Part shown: positions 44,442-53,248 of the stretch, one piece after another
How the letters are laid out: the number at the start of each line of letters is the position of its first letter
Position numbering within the stretch: position 1 is the first letter of the stretch
Source of the DNA: an uncultured Phycisphaerales bacterium
GTDB taxonomy: Bacteria > Planctomycetota > Phycisphaerae > Sedimentisphaerales > Anaerobacaceae
Direction of reading: 5' to 3'
NCBI GenBank assembly: GCA_903857265.1
Contig: CAIODZ010000012.1
Location: 1-64,000, forward strand
Length of the DNA: 64,000 bases
Notes under the pieces: model-generated
The model's database searches: none
Told to the model about the DNA's origin: nothing
The model's input: only the letters and a program-made list of their open reading frames with translations
Made by a program: the position numbers and the translations under genes

Positions 44442-45806
44442 TTAAACCTTAAATTCTTCCGGCTTGAATTCGAGTTTACAGCCCGCCTCGACCGCCTCGT
44501 TTACCTTGAGAACGGTTACTGCTGTATCATATCCGACCTCCGCCGGGCAATTTAGTTTGCATTTGCCGCGAATCGCATCGAAGAAATTCTCCAAATGCGG
44601 CTTGTAATACGGGTCTTTGAATTCGACGCCGATTTTATACATATCCGGAGCCGCCGATTCACGCACGTCAACTAATGCGCCAGAATCGGATTTTTCTTCC
44701 TTCTTTTCAGGGGGAGCAAGCAGGTAACCTTTCTTGACCCACTCGTCCCACTGCGGGGCCGTCGGCTCACGATATGCCTCGCCCCTGCTCCCCGCCTCGG
44801 AAATAACCAGTGTGCCCTTGTCACCCATAAACGTCTCGTAGTAGCCCTGACAACTGTTGGTTGTGATTGTCTGGTAATACGCCCTGACAACCCCCTTTGG
44901 GGTGTCGTAAGTATAAATAGCCATCACGTTGTCGTACCACTCGTGGTCTTTCTTGTCGTAGTAATCGGTCCCGCCGCTGGCAACAACAACTTTAGGCGAT
45001 GCGCCGAGGAACCAGTTATATATATCAATCTGGTGTGAGCCGAGGTCAACTATCGCCCCGCCGCCAAGATTCTTATACCATCGCCAGTCACGGAATTGCC
45101 TCATCGACTTGAAGCCGTATTTTTTCAGCGTCTCCTCGTCGATTTCCTTTCCTTTTGGATAACCGCGGCCATCAGCCGGCTGAACCGAGCGATTCCACTG
45201 ACCATTGATTGTCGTTATACGACCGAGGATGCCCGCCTCTTTCAGAAGCTTATTATAGCAGTGCAAATATCGAGGATTACTTCGTCGCTGATGGCCTATC
45301 TGGAGCAGTTTGCCCGTTTCTTTTGCCGCCGCAACCATTTTCCGGGCGCCTTCCAGCGTGTTCGACATCTCCTTTTCGCAGTAAACGTGCAATCCCTTCT
45401 TCAGACACGCCACCGTCTGCTCTGAATGCCAGAAATCAGGCGTCGCGATAATCACCGCCTGCAAATCCTTCTCCTTATCGAGCATCTCCTGATAGTCAAC
45501 ATATACGTTGTGCTCGTGCTTATAGGCCTTCAGGTATCTCGACACGTTCTGCTGGTTCCACGAGGTCCATATATCACACAACACCTTGAAGTGGAGACCC
45601 GGTATTTTCACCGCCGAATCGAGCAGTGCCTTGCCCTCGTCGCCAACGCCTATTATTGCTACGTTTATATCGTCTGATTTCGCGACTGCCCCGCTTGTCG
45701 TTTCACCCAGCACCATAGGCGAAAAAATCAGCCCCGCCCCAACCGCCGCTGTCGAACGAATGAATTCCCGTCTGTTAAGCCCCGTTGATGTCCTGTCTTT
45801 GCTCAT
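44442..45806 (-). CDS. Tat-exported Gfo/Idh/MocA oxidoreductase B
   Basis: The 454-residue protein has Tat signal LNRREFIRS (10-18) and a hydrophobic stretch to VLGETT. The dinucleotide fold has VAIIGVGDEGKAL, IATPDFWHSEQT and VYCEKEMSNT, where the usual EKP is EKE. The C-terminal domain has GGGAIVDLGSHQIDIYNWFLG. An acidic, Lys-rich insertion (EKKEEKSDSG) lies near 370. It ends CKLEFKPEEFKV and lacks the MRSPW tail of the other subgroup. AAAAGGACT precedes the ATG. It is 23 bp upstream of the heptaheme cytochrome gene, the closest dehydrogenase to it. Confidence 0.87.
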   Translation of the reverse strand: MSKDRTSTGLNRREFIRSTAAVGAGLIFSPMVLGETTSGAVAKSDDINVAIIGVGDEGKALLDSAVKIPGLHFKVLCDIWTSWNQQNVSRYLKAYKHEHNVYVDYQEMLDKEKDLQAVIIATPDFWHSEQTVACLKKGLHVYCEKEMSNTLEGARKMVAAAKETGKLLQIGHQRRSNPRYLHCYNKLLKEAGILGRITTINGQWNRSVQPADGRGYPKGKEIDEETLKKYGFKSMRQFRDWRWYKNLGGGAIVDLGSHQIDIYNWFLGASPKVVVASGGTDYYDKKDHEWYDNVMAIYTYDTPKGVVRAYYQTITTNSCQGYYETFMGDKGTLVISEAGSRGEAYREPTAPQWDEWVKKGYLLAPPEKKEEKSDSGALVDVRESAAPDMYKIGVEFKDPYYKPHLENFFDAIRGKCKLNCPAEVGYDTAVTVLKVNEAVEAGCKLEFKPEEFKV

Positions 45807-45835
45807 TCGTAGTCCTTTTCAAAACCTGACCAAAT

Positions 45836-45919
45836 CTGCTCTTCCGTATCCGCTCCACGCCGAACGCTGTCCGCTGAACGCCATACGCTGTACGTTGTCC
45901 GCTGTACGCTGAACGCTTT
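45836..45919. repeat. Quasi-repetitive intergenic sequence (CCGCTGTACGCTGAACGCTG type)
   Basis: The 140-bp gap between two Gfo/Idh/MocA genes is largely filled with degenerate units of about 10 bp: ...CCGAACGCTGTCCGCTGAACGC..., TACGCTGTACGTTGTCCGC, TGTACGCTGAACGC. A relative occurs at 53218-53248. No coding meaning on either strand. Confidence 0.7.
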
Positions 45920-45950
45920 TAATATTACCCAATTCCCGCCCGCCAGGCAA

Positions 45951-47291
45951 CTACAAAGTCCACCCCTCGCGGTACTTCCGGCCAAGAAGCTCATCGGCCT
46001 CCGGGATATTTGTAATCTTCATATTTGGCCCGTCCCACTCAATCCGCTTGCCCGAGCGTATCGCGACATTGCCCAGCAGAACGGTCTCCGTCAGAGGCCC
46101 CGCGTATTCGAAATTCGAGCACGCCGCAGGCCCGCCCTTGCATGCGTCAATCCAGTTCTGCTCGTGTCCCTTTTCGCCGTCTTTGATTCGCGATATGCTC
46201 TTGGCGGGCCTCTGGTAATCCTTCATTCGCGACTCAGGAATAATTCGCCCTTCCACTATCGTTCCCTTGTCGCCGATAAAAATAACTCCTCCATCGCCAA
46301 GTTTCCGTTCTTTTTCCAGCTCCGCCGGACGAGGCGGCTTCAACCCCCCGTCATACCACGTCAGATTCACCGCCGGCATTTCCCCTCGCGCCGGAAACTC
46401 ATATCGCACAATCGACGCGTCCGGATATGTCTCGCTGTTTTTCACCTTCTCCCAGTTCTTAACCACATGCGATGAAACATTCGCCTCAACAGCGGTCGGC
46501 CTGTCCAGCTTCAACGCCCAATACGCGTGGTCCATTATATGACAGCCCATATCCCCCAAAGCTCCGCATCCGAAATCCAGCCAGCCACGCCACGCAAACG
46601 GGTGATAAACAGGATTATATGCCCGAACCGGCGCAGGCCCCAGCCAGTTGTCCCAGTCCAGCCCTTCAGGCATCGCCGGCGAATTAACAGGCCTCCCCAC
46701 CCCCTGCGCCCAGTAAGGCCTGTCCGTCCACGCATACACCTCGCGAATCTGACCTATCGCCCCGGCCCCTATCATTTCACACAGCACCCGAATATCTTCG
46801 CCCGAATGTCCCTGGTTGCCCATCTGTGTGGCGACCTTCGCCTCTCGCGCCGCCACCGTCAGTTTACGCGCCTCTTCAATCGACCACGTCAACGGCTTTT
46901 GCACATATACGTGCTTGCCCATTTTGATAGCCGTCATTGCAATCACCGCGTGCGTATGGTCCGGCGTCGCGATAACCACCGCGTCAATATCCTTCACCTC
47001 GTCGAGCATCTTGCGAAAATCTTTGTATTTTTTCACGTCCGGATGGCTCTGAAAAACCGGCCCCGCGTAATTCCAGTCAACGTCGCAAAGCGCAACGATG
47101 TTCTCGCCCTCGCAGACCCTCAAGTTCTCCTTGCCCTGACCACCTATACCAACAAAGGCAATATTGAGCTTTTCGCTTGGCGGCTTGAAACCCGCCCCGC
47201 CCAGAACAAATCTCGGCAGAATCGTAAAGCCCGCTATCGCACCCGCACTTGCCTTCACAAAACTCCTGCGTGAAATTCCGTTACCCTTCAT
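45951..47291 (-). CDS. Tat-exported Gfo/Idh/MocA oxidoreductase C
   Basis: The 446-residue protein has Tat signal ISRRSFVKA (6-14). The NAD-fold reads IAFVGIGGQGKENL, IATPDHTHAVIAM and HVYVQKPLTWS (QKP in place of EKP). The C-terminal domain has CGALGDMGCHIMDHAYWALKL. It ends ADELLGRKYREGWTL. It is closely similar in motifs and ending to neighbour D (47375-48778), so the two look like a tandem duplication. GAGGATTGATT precedes the ATG. Substrate unknown; large tryptophan-rich stretches around RPYWAQGVGRP and LDWDNWLGPAPVRAYNP shape the active site region in this subgroup. Confidence 0.88.
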   Translation of the reverse strand: MKGNGISRRSFVKASAGAIAGFTILPRFVLGGAGFKPPSEKLNIAFVGIGGQGKENLRVCEGENIVALCDVDWNYAGPVFQSHPDVKKYKDFRKMLDEVKDIDAVVIATPDHTHAVIAMTAIKMGKHVYVQKPLTWSIEEARKLTVAAREAKVATQMGNQGHSGEDIRVLCEMIGAGAIGQIREVYAWTDRPYWAQGVGRPVNSPAMPEGLDWDNWLGPAPVRAYNPVYHPFAWRGWLDFGCGALGDMGCHIMDHAYWALKLDRPTAVEANVSSHVVKNWEKVKNSETYPDASIVRYEFPARGEMPAVNLTWYDGGLKPPRPAELEKERKLGDGGVIFIGDKGTIVEGRIIPESRMKDYQRPAKSISRIKDGEKGHEQNWIDACKGGPAACSNFEYAGPLTETVLLGNVAIRSGKRIEWDGPNMKITNIPEADELLGRKYREGWTL

Positions 47292-47329
47292 AAATCAATC
47301 CTCAGTTTACAACCCATTTCACAACTGTC

Positions 47330-47349
47330 ATTCCCGCGCAAGCGGGAAT
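47330..47349. repeat. Dispersed palindromic repeat
   Basis: ATTCCCGC-GCAA-GCGGGAAT is a perfect 8-bp inverted repeat between two Gfo/Idh/MocA genes. The sequence TCATTCCCGCGCAAGCGGGA is a well-known kind of dispersed element in many bacterial genomes; here it could also end or stabilise a transcript. Confidence 0.65.
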
Positions 47350-47374
47350 CCAGAAGCTATGAAATGGCTTGTAG

Positions 47375-48778
47375 TTATATCGTCCAGCCCGCTCGATATG
47401 GAGGATTAACGAACTCATTGGCCGTCTCGTCATTTGTAAACTTCATATTTTTGCCGTCCCATTCGAGCACCTTATACGGATTCATCATCGCAAGATTTCC
47501 CATCACCACCGTTTCTGTAAACGGTCCCGAATAATCGAAATTCGAGCTTGCCGCGACACCGCCCTTGCACGCCTCAATCCAGTTTTTCTCATGACCGTCA
47601 ATGCCGTCCTTGATTCTCGGCAGTGTCTTTTTCGGCCTTTTGTATGCCTCCATTTTGCTTTCAGGTATCAACCGCGGGTTCATGCCGTAACACCCGCACA
47701 TTATTTTGCCCTTGTCGCCGACAAACAGCACGCCGCCGTCCTCATCGCCCATCTGCCTCCCCGGCTCAAGCTCCTCTGGTCTCGCCGGCACAAGTCCGCC
47801 GTCATACCAGTTAACTTTCACTTCCGGCATATTGCCTCGTGCCGGGAATTTATACCGAACGATACTTGCCTGCGGATACGTCTCACGCACGCCTACCTTG
47901 CCCCATCCATCGCCCGACATCCTCGTCGATGTGCATGCCTCGACGCTTATCGGGTATTTCAGCTTCAGCGCCCAGAACGCCGGGTCAAGAATATGGCAGG
48001 CCATATCGGCCAAAGCCCCGCCTCCGAAATCAACCCACGCCCTCCACGCAAAAGGATGATACGCCGGATTATATGGTCTCTCCGGCGCAGGCCCAAGCCA
48101 TAAGTCCCAGTCGAAACCCTCAGGAACCGGCGGCGTCTCTTTCGGTCTGTCGATTCCCTGCGCCCACACGGGCCTGTTTGTCCACGCGTGAACCTCGCGC
48201 ACAGGCCCGATCGCCCCGTCCCATATCCACTCGCACATCAGCCGAATGCCCTCGCCTGAATGTCCCTGGTTGCCCATCTGCGACACTACCTTATACTGTC
48301 TCGCCGCCTCGGTCAGTTTCCTCGCCTCGTAAACCGTCCGCGTCAGCGGCTTTTGAACATATACGTGCTTACCCATCTTTATCGCCATCATCGCCGCCAC
48401 CGTATGCGTATGGTCAGGCGTCGCGACTATCACCGCGTCGATGCCCTTCTCCTGTTCGAGCATCCTGCGGAAATCCTTATACTTCTTCGCGTCCGGGTAC
48501 TCGTTGAAAACTTTTACCGTCCCAGGCAGTTTTTCATCAACGTCGCAAAGCGCAACTATATTCTCGCCCGCGTCCGCGCATCTGCGCGTATTATTGGCTC
48601 CCATACCGCCCACCCCGATTGCCGCGATGTTCAGCTTCTCGCTGGGCGGCTTTTTACCGTCCATTCCCAGTACATAACTCGGAATAATCGTAAACGCCCC
48701 TGCCGCCATCGCCGAACCCAGCAGTTGCCTCCGTGAAATGCCGTATCCCTTTTCTTTGCCGACGTTTTCATTAGTCAT
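47375..48778 (-). CDS. Tat-exported Gfo/Idh/MocA oxidoreductase D
   Basis: The 467-residue protein has Tat signal ISRRQLLGS (14-22). The cofactor fold reads IAAIGVGGMGANNT, VATPDHTHTVAAM and HVYVQKPLTRT (QKP). The C-terminal part has GGGALADMACHILDPAFWALK. It ends ANEFVNPPYRAGWTI, like protein C. PVWAQGIDRPKETPPVPEG and DWDLWLGPAPERPYNP parallel the same stretches in C. GGAGACCTTATT precedes the ATG. It is the first of three consecutive dehydrogenase genes leading to the cytochrome pair. Confidence 0.88.
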   Translation of the reverse strand: MTNENVGKEKGYGISRRQLLGSAMAAGAFTIIPSYVLGMDGKKPPSEKLNIAAIGVGGMGANNTRRCADAGENIVALCDVDEKLPGTVKVFNEYPDAKKYKDFRRMLEQEKGIDAVIVATPDHTHTVAAMMAIKMGKHVYVQKPLTRTVYEARKLTEAARQYKVVSQMGNQGHSGEGIRLMCEWIWDGAIGPVREVHAWTNRPVWAQGIDRPKETPPVPEGFDWDLWLGPAPERPYNPAYHPFAWRAWVDFGGGALADMACHILDPAFWALKLKYPISVEACTSTRMSGDGWGKVGVRETYPQASIVRYKFPARGNMPEVKVNWYDGGLVPARPEELEPGRQMGDEDGGVLFVGDKGKIMCGCYGMNPRLIPESKMEAYKRPKKTLPRIKDGIDGHEKNWIEACKGGVAASSNFDYSGPFTETVVMGNLAMMNPYKVLEWDGKNMKFTNDETANEFVNPPYRAGWTI

Positions 48779-48814
48779 AATAAGGTCTCCAGTTCAGTAT
48801 CGTCTATAAAACCG

Positions 48815-50905
48815 TTATTTGCCTTGTTTAAGCAATTTCTGCGCCTGCTCGCGTACCGATTCATTAGTCGTGCCGTCAATTACCTTCTGCAGCGTCTCTT
48901 TTGTTTCCCTCGAATGTCCCTTCATCGTCGATTCGGCTATCTTCACAACCGCCGCCTCGGCCTCCTCTTTCAAATCCTTATCATCGAGATAGCCCGCTGC
49001 CATTTGCATCGCCTCGAAACTACTTGTGCTCCCAAGACCCGACAGCACCATTTTCTTCTCCGAAACATCTGCCGCAAGAGCCATCGCGTCCTTATACATC
49101 TTCATCGTCTCTTCCGCAGGCCTGTTGCTTGCCAACCCCGCCAGCCGGACGTAACCGCGAAGAGCTAATGTCTTGTGAACCTGGTTTTCAGACGTCTGCG
49201 CAACCTTCAGCAAATCCGCCGCAGGTGCCGCAGTGGGCCAGTCCGAAAGTGCCCTCACCGCCGCATCTTTTACCTGGTCATCTTTATCGCCAAGCGCATC
49301 ACGCAAAACCGGCAACGCTGCCTCGTCGCCAATCTTCCCCAGAACACTCAGCAATGAACATTTCGCGTCCACGTCTTTTGCCGAAGGCAACGCCGCAAGA
49401 ACCGCCTGAGATTGCCCTTTGTCCTCCGGAATTTTCTTCGCTACAACCACTACCGTCTTTTCAAGCTCACCCCTGTCATTGCCCGCAGCTGCCAATTGCA
49501 ATTCAATAAGTGCCGCCATATCCTGTGGCCCCGCCAGCGCTCGCAACGCCTTGATTGATTCGATTCTCACCTTCGCGTCTGCGTCTTTGGCCGTTTTCAT
49601 CAGCACGGGCACCGACGCCTTTATATTACGCTGTTCGCAGCTGCGAACAAGCTCGACCTTCGCCTTTGGTTCTGCGTCGGGCAGCTTTTTCAAAATCGCC
49701 TCGTCAACGTCAGCGCCATGCAGCCGATACAAGCTCTCCTGCGCCGCCTTTTGCTCGTCCCCTACCTTAGCGGCCGCCGTGGCGATAAGCGTATCAACGC
49801 ACGTCACATCTCCTAATGTCCCTATCGCCTTCAATGCCGCGATGTGTACCGCTGCGTCCGTGCTCTTTGCCGCCGACTCAACCGCTGGCAACGCTGCCTT
49901 GTCTCCGCAATCCGCCAGGGCAAAAACAAGTTGCATCTGTTGCGTAGCTCCCAGGTTCGCCAATTGCTCCGCCGCCGCCTTTATCACATCGGTCTTCGCC
50001 ACTTCTTTCAGTGTCGCTATCGCCACCGTCTGTATCGGCTTGTCGGCGGACTTCAGCATCTCAACAATCACTTCGCTGGTTTTGTCGCCCGCGGTCAAAA
50101 TCATCCCTCGCGCCGCCGCGACGCGAACTATCATCGGTTCGCTTGCAGCATATAACTGTTTATAAATCGCCCCAGCCGCTTCCTTCTGACCCTTGGCCGC
50201 AAGCCGGTCCGCACAACGCAAATACGCGTCAATCGCTGCCGTTTTTACCGCGCCTGCCCCCTTGTCTTTTGCCTTGGCAACCGCGTCCGTCGCGCTCTTG
50301 TCGTCTATCCTTCCAAGAGCAGCCACCGCCGCGACCGCGACCGTCTCATTTGCGTCATTAGTCAGTTTCGCCAGTGACTCGACCGCCTTCTTGTCCCCTC
50401 GAACCCCCAGCGTGTTTATTATTCCAATCTTCGCGTTGCCGTTCGCCTTCGACAATGCCTTACGCAGCGCATCATCCACTGCCGCCCCGGGTATCCGCTC
50501 CAAAGCATAACGGGCAATATCAGAAACCTTCTCATCCGTCAGCATCGAGGCAAGCGCCGGAACCGACACCTCCGTCCCCGCAACGCTTAACTCTCTGCAT
50601 ACAAAATCCTTCGCCGCGTAACTGGCGTCCGATTTAAGAAATTCATCGAGCTGCTTTTCCATCGCCTTCATTTCTGGTTTGCCGCTCGCGTCGCGTATCA
50701 TATCGCTGATTTTGACAAGGTCCGTCCGGCTTTTATTGAAATCATACGTTTTAATCTTGCCCAGCAGTTCGCCAAAGGCATTGCTCGCTGCCGGTGCCGA
50801 TGTCGGCGTCTTGGGTGCCGGCGTCTCTTTGTTCATCTTGGCGCTTTCGCAGCCGCCACAGAAAATTATGGTTACAACAGCTATTACTTTTAACAAACGA
50901 TTCAT
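48815..50905 (-). CDS. HEAT-repeat lipoprotein
   Basis: The 696-residue protein has a lipoprotein signal (Cys19 in IFCGGCES) and then about seventeen helical HEAT repeats from residue 100 to 690, rich in Ala, Lys and Asp (for instance KKAVESLAKLTNDANETVAV and ALPVLRDALGDKDDQVKDAA). It forms a long alpha-solenoid anchored by lipid, a likely docking scaffold. No enzyme motif is visible. AGAAAGGAAG precedes the ATG. Its place between the ThuA protein and three exported dehydrogenases suggests it organises them, which is inference. Confidence 0.85.
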   Translation of the reverse strand: MNRLLKVIAVVTIIFCGGCESAKMNKETPAPKTPTSAPAASNAFGELLGKIKTYDFNKSRTDLVKISDMIRDASGKPEMKAMEKQLDEFLKSDASYAAKDFVCRELSVAGTEVSVPALASMLTDEKVSDIARYALERIPGAAVDDALRKALSKANGNAKIGIINTLGVRGDKKAVESLAKLTNDANETVAVAAVAALGRIDDKSATDAVAKAKDKGAGAVKTAAIDAYLRCADRLAAKGQKEAAGAIYKQLYAASEPMIVRVAAARGMILTAGDKTSEVIVEMLKSADKPIQTVAIATLKEVAKTDVIKAAAEQLANLGATQQMQLVFALADCGDKAALPAVESAAKSTDAAVHIAALKAIGTLGDVTCVDTLIATAAAKVGDEQKAAQESLYRLHGADVDEAILKKLPDAEPKAKVELVRSCEQRNIKASVPVLMKTAKDADAKVRIESIKALRALAGPQDMAALIELQLAAAGNDRGELEKTVVVVAKKIPEDKGQSQAVLAALPSAKDVDAKCSLLSVLGKIGDEAALPVLRDALGDKDDQVKDAAVRALSDWPTAAPAADLLKVAQTSENQVHKTLALRGYVRLAGLASNRPAEETMKMYKDAMALAADVSEKKMVLSGLGSTSSFEAMQMAAGYLDDKDLKEEAEAAVVKIAESTMKGHSRETKETLQKVIDGTTNESVREQAQKLLKQGK

Positions 50906-50919
50906 ATTTTCTTCCTTTC

Positions 50920-51840
50920 TTATTTGCCTTCTTTAACAGGCGTCGCGTCAACTTTCAAATCACCCAGCGCAAACTGGATGCCGTCAAGCTCATGTTGTAA
51001 TATTGCGGGACGATAATATATCTCGTTATTATGACCGAGTCCGCAGAAAAATACCCGCCCCTTTCCGTAATCTTTTATCCAGCTCACAGGCATGTCTATG
51101 TCGCTCTCCCTCGCGCCTTTTACGTTCTTCGTCGCTGGGTCATTAAAATCAAGCGTCAGCAAAATACGTCGGCTCTCAACCTCGCCGAATTTCTTCTGGC
51201 GATAAATCTCGTCCCGGACCTTGAATCCCTCTCCTTTAAACGACGCATTCAGCGGGTGATTCGGCTCATAATTCTTTATCGCCCACACCCCCCCAGCCGT
51301 CCACGGATGCTCGTTATACTGTCCCCCAATCATCGCCGCCGCCTCGGGCCATGTATAAAAATTGTCCGTCGCCGCGTGTAAACCGATTATCCCCTTGCCG
51401 CCATTCACAAAATCCATCAGTGCCTGTCTCGAACCCGGCTCATTGAAATCCAGGTAGGTCGTGTTGTTAAACAATATCGCGTCAAACTCCGCCAGCTTCT
51501 TCGCGTCGAACATATTCATATCGTCGCTGAAAACCACGCTGTATGCCCCGGTCTTCTTGCCCATAATCTCAATCGCCTTGTTCGCGACGGGGATGCTTTC
51601 GTGAAAAAACCCCTTGCAAAGCCAGAATACTAATATTTTTCTCGCTTTCGTGGGTTTCGCTGTCGCTTTTTCCGGCGCAGCTGCCTCAATCTTCGCCGCT
51701 ATCTCATCCGACACCGGCTTTAACTCCTTCGGCGAACCACCCCACCCCGCCCGGCTCTCGCGGACAAAAAATCCCATGACAACAAATAATAATACAATAA
51801 CACCTATTGATATCCCAATTCCCATAGCGCCGCGATTCAT
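50920..51840 (-). CDS. Membrane-anchored ThuA-domain protein
   Basis: The 306-residue protein has an N-terminal membrane helix (about 6-26) and a ThuA domain (trehalose-utilisation, glutamine-amidotransferase-like fold) from about 65 to 300: KILVFWLCKGFFHES, LFNNTTYLDF, GKGIIGLHAATDNFYTW, GGQYNEHPWTAGG and YGKGRVFFCGLGHNNEIY. ThuA-type proteins act on oxidised disaccharides; the Agrobacterium ThuA/ThuB pair works with 3-keto-sugars. The ATG at 51840 has GGGATTAAAG ahead; a longer frame to 52065 overlaps the upstream gene and lacks the anchor start. The context of many exported sugar dehydrogenases supports a 3-keto-glycoside role. Confidence 0.83.
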   Translation of the reverse strand: MNRGAMGIGISIGVIVLLFVVMGFFVRESRAGWGGSPKELKPVSDEIAAKIEAAAPEKATAKPTKARKILVFWLCKGFFHESIPVANKAIEIMGKKTGAYSVVFSDDMNMFDAKKLAEFDAILFNNTTYLDFNEPGSRQALMDFVNGGKGIIGLHAATDNFYTWPEAAAMIGGQYNEHPWTAGGVWAIKNYEPNHPLNASFKGEGFKVRDEIYRQKKFGEVESRRILLTLDFNDPATKNVKGARESDIDMPVSWIKDYGKGRVFFCGLGHNNEIYYRPAILQHELDGIQFALGDLKVDATPVKEGK

Positions 51841-51869
51841 CTTTAATCCCTTTCTGTATTTATAGCACT

Positions 51870-53177
51870 CTACAATATCCACGGGCTTCGCATCGGCCTG
51901 CTTAGCATCCTGTCCGCCTCGCCGTCTCCTATAAAACGCTCCGCCGACGGGTCCCATTTCAATGGCCTGCCCAATCGATTCGCGATAATTCCCAAATGAC
52001 AAACAGTTGCCGACCTGCATCCCGTCTCGGCATCGCATATCGCCCTTTGCCTGCTGCGAATACAATCAAGCCAGTTCGCGTAATGGTTCTCGCTCTTATA
52101 CAAATGAATCTTCTCCGGGCCTATATGCTCCCTCAATAGCGATTGAGGTTTAGCGTCGATAAAGTTTCTGCTCACTTCAATCATGCCCTCCGTGCCCGTA
52201 AATAATATCGACTTGTACTCCATATCATCGTCCCTGACTACCGTAACGCCGTTCGAATACCGGTAAGTCAGCATCTTGAATTCTTTGCCGTCCGCCGGGT
52301 AAATCTCCGCAGGCCCGCTATCGTCCGCCCCAATTCCCCACTGCGCAATATCGAAATGATGAGCGCCCCAGTCGGTCATAAGACCGCCCGCGTAATCCTC
52401 GTAATCACGCCAGTGTGCCCATCCCGACGACCCCATCGGCGGTGCTATCCGCGAATTATATGGCCTCCACGGCGCAGGCCCAAGCCACATGTCCCAGTCA
52501 AGGTAATCCGGCACCGGCTCCGCGGGCAAATCACACGGTACAGGATAGAATGGAAACGTCGCCGTCCTTATACACAACCTGACGTTCTTTAACTTCCCGA
52601 TATAGCCGTTACGAACTAATTCGCAGGCCTGATGAAATTTAAAATCCGACCTTTGCATCGACCCCGTCTGGAAAACGCAACCCGAACGCTTTGCCGCGTT
52701 GACTACCGCCCTCGCCTCGACAACCGACATCGCAAGCGATTTCTCGCAATATACGTCTTTCCCCGCCTTGCATGCCTCTATCGATATTATCGAATGCCAG
52801 TGGTCAGGAGTCGCTATCACCACGGCATCGATATCTTTCCTGGCAAGTAAATCCCGGAAATCCCTGTAACCGGCGCACATCAACCTCTTCACTTTGACAT
52901 CAAGCGGATAACTATCAACAATTTCTTGTGCCGCCTTCATTTTCTGCTCATCAACGTCGCAGACCGCCGCAATCCGGCAGCCGGGCTGATTCAAAAATCC
53001 CAACATCAGCCCCATACCCTGCTTCCCGACACCTATAAATCCAAGCGTGATTTGTTCGCTTGGTGAAAATCCGCCCGACGAAACTGACGTCATTATATAT
53101 GGCAGTCCCGCTCCCGCCGCGACTGCCCCGCCGACGCCCTTCATAAACTCACGCCTGTTTATCTTGCCGTTCCGCAT
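51870..53177 (-). CDS. Tat-exported Gfo/Idh/MocA oxidoreductase E
   Basis: The 435-residue protein has Tat signal INRREFMKG (6-14). The cofactor fold reads LGFIGVGKQGMGL, IATPDHWHSIISI and DVYCEKSLAMS (EKS instead of EKP). The C-terminal domain has YAGGLMTDWGAHHFDIAQW. It ends DRMLSRPMRSPWIL, the MRSPW tail shared with A, F and G. It carries EYKSILFTGTEGMIEV and LDWDMWLGPAPWRPYN. It begins 68 bp after gene F, across a short quasi-repeat. Confidence 0.87.
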   Translation of the reverse strand: MRNGKINRREFMKGVGGAVAAGAGLPYIMTSVSSGGFSPSEQITLGFIGVGKQGMGLMLGFLNQPGCRIAAVCDVDEQKMKAAQEIVDSYPLDVKVKRLMCAGYRDFRDLLARKDIDAVVIATPDHWHSIISIEACKAGKDVYCEKSLAMSVVEARAVVNAAKRSGCVFQTGSMQRSDFKFHQACELVRNGYIGKLKNVRLCIRTATFPFYPVPCDLPAEPVPDYLDWDMWLGPAPWRPYNSRIAPPMGSSGWAHWRDYEDYAGGLMTDWGAHHFDIAQWGIGADDSGPAEIYPADGKEFKMLTYRYSNGVTVVRDDDMEYKSILFTGTEGMIEVSRNFIDAKPQSLLREHIGPEKIHLYKSENHYANWLDCIRSRQRAICDAETGCRSATVCHLGIIANRLGRPLKWDPSAERFIGDGEADRMLSRPMRSPWIL

Positions 53178-53217
53178 TCTGTCATCTGTTTTCTAAACTC
53201 AAAACTCTCATCTTTCA

Positions 53218-53248
53218 CTATCCGCTATACGCTATCCGCTCTACGCTA
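53218..53248. repeat. Quasi-repetitive sequence (CTATCCGCTATACGCTA type)
   Basis: CTATCCGCTATACGCTATCC with CGCTCTACGCTA repeats a 10-bp word, running into the stop codon of gene F. It resembles the 45836-45919 element and the 60428-60540 element in style. Confidence 0.65.

Noticed and set aside
46527-50165. Long plus-strand open frames antisense to the Gfo/Idh/MocA and HEAT genes (for example 46527-47273 and 49419-50165, each about 248 codons)
   Set aside because: They mirror strongly coding minus-strand genes with recognisable families, are rich in Arg/His/Pro or Ser/Ala from codon mirroring, and have no motif or ribosome site.
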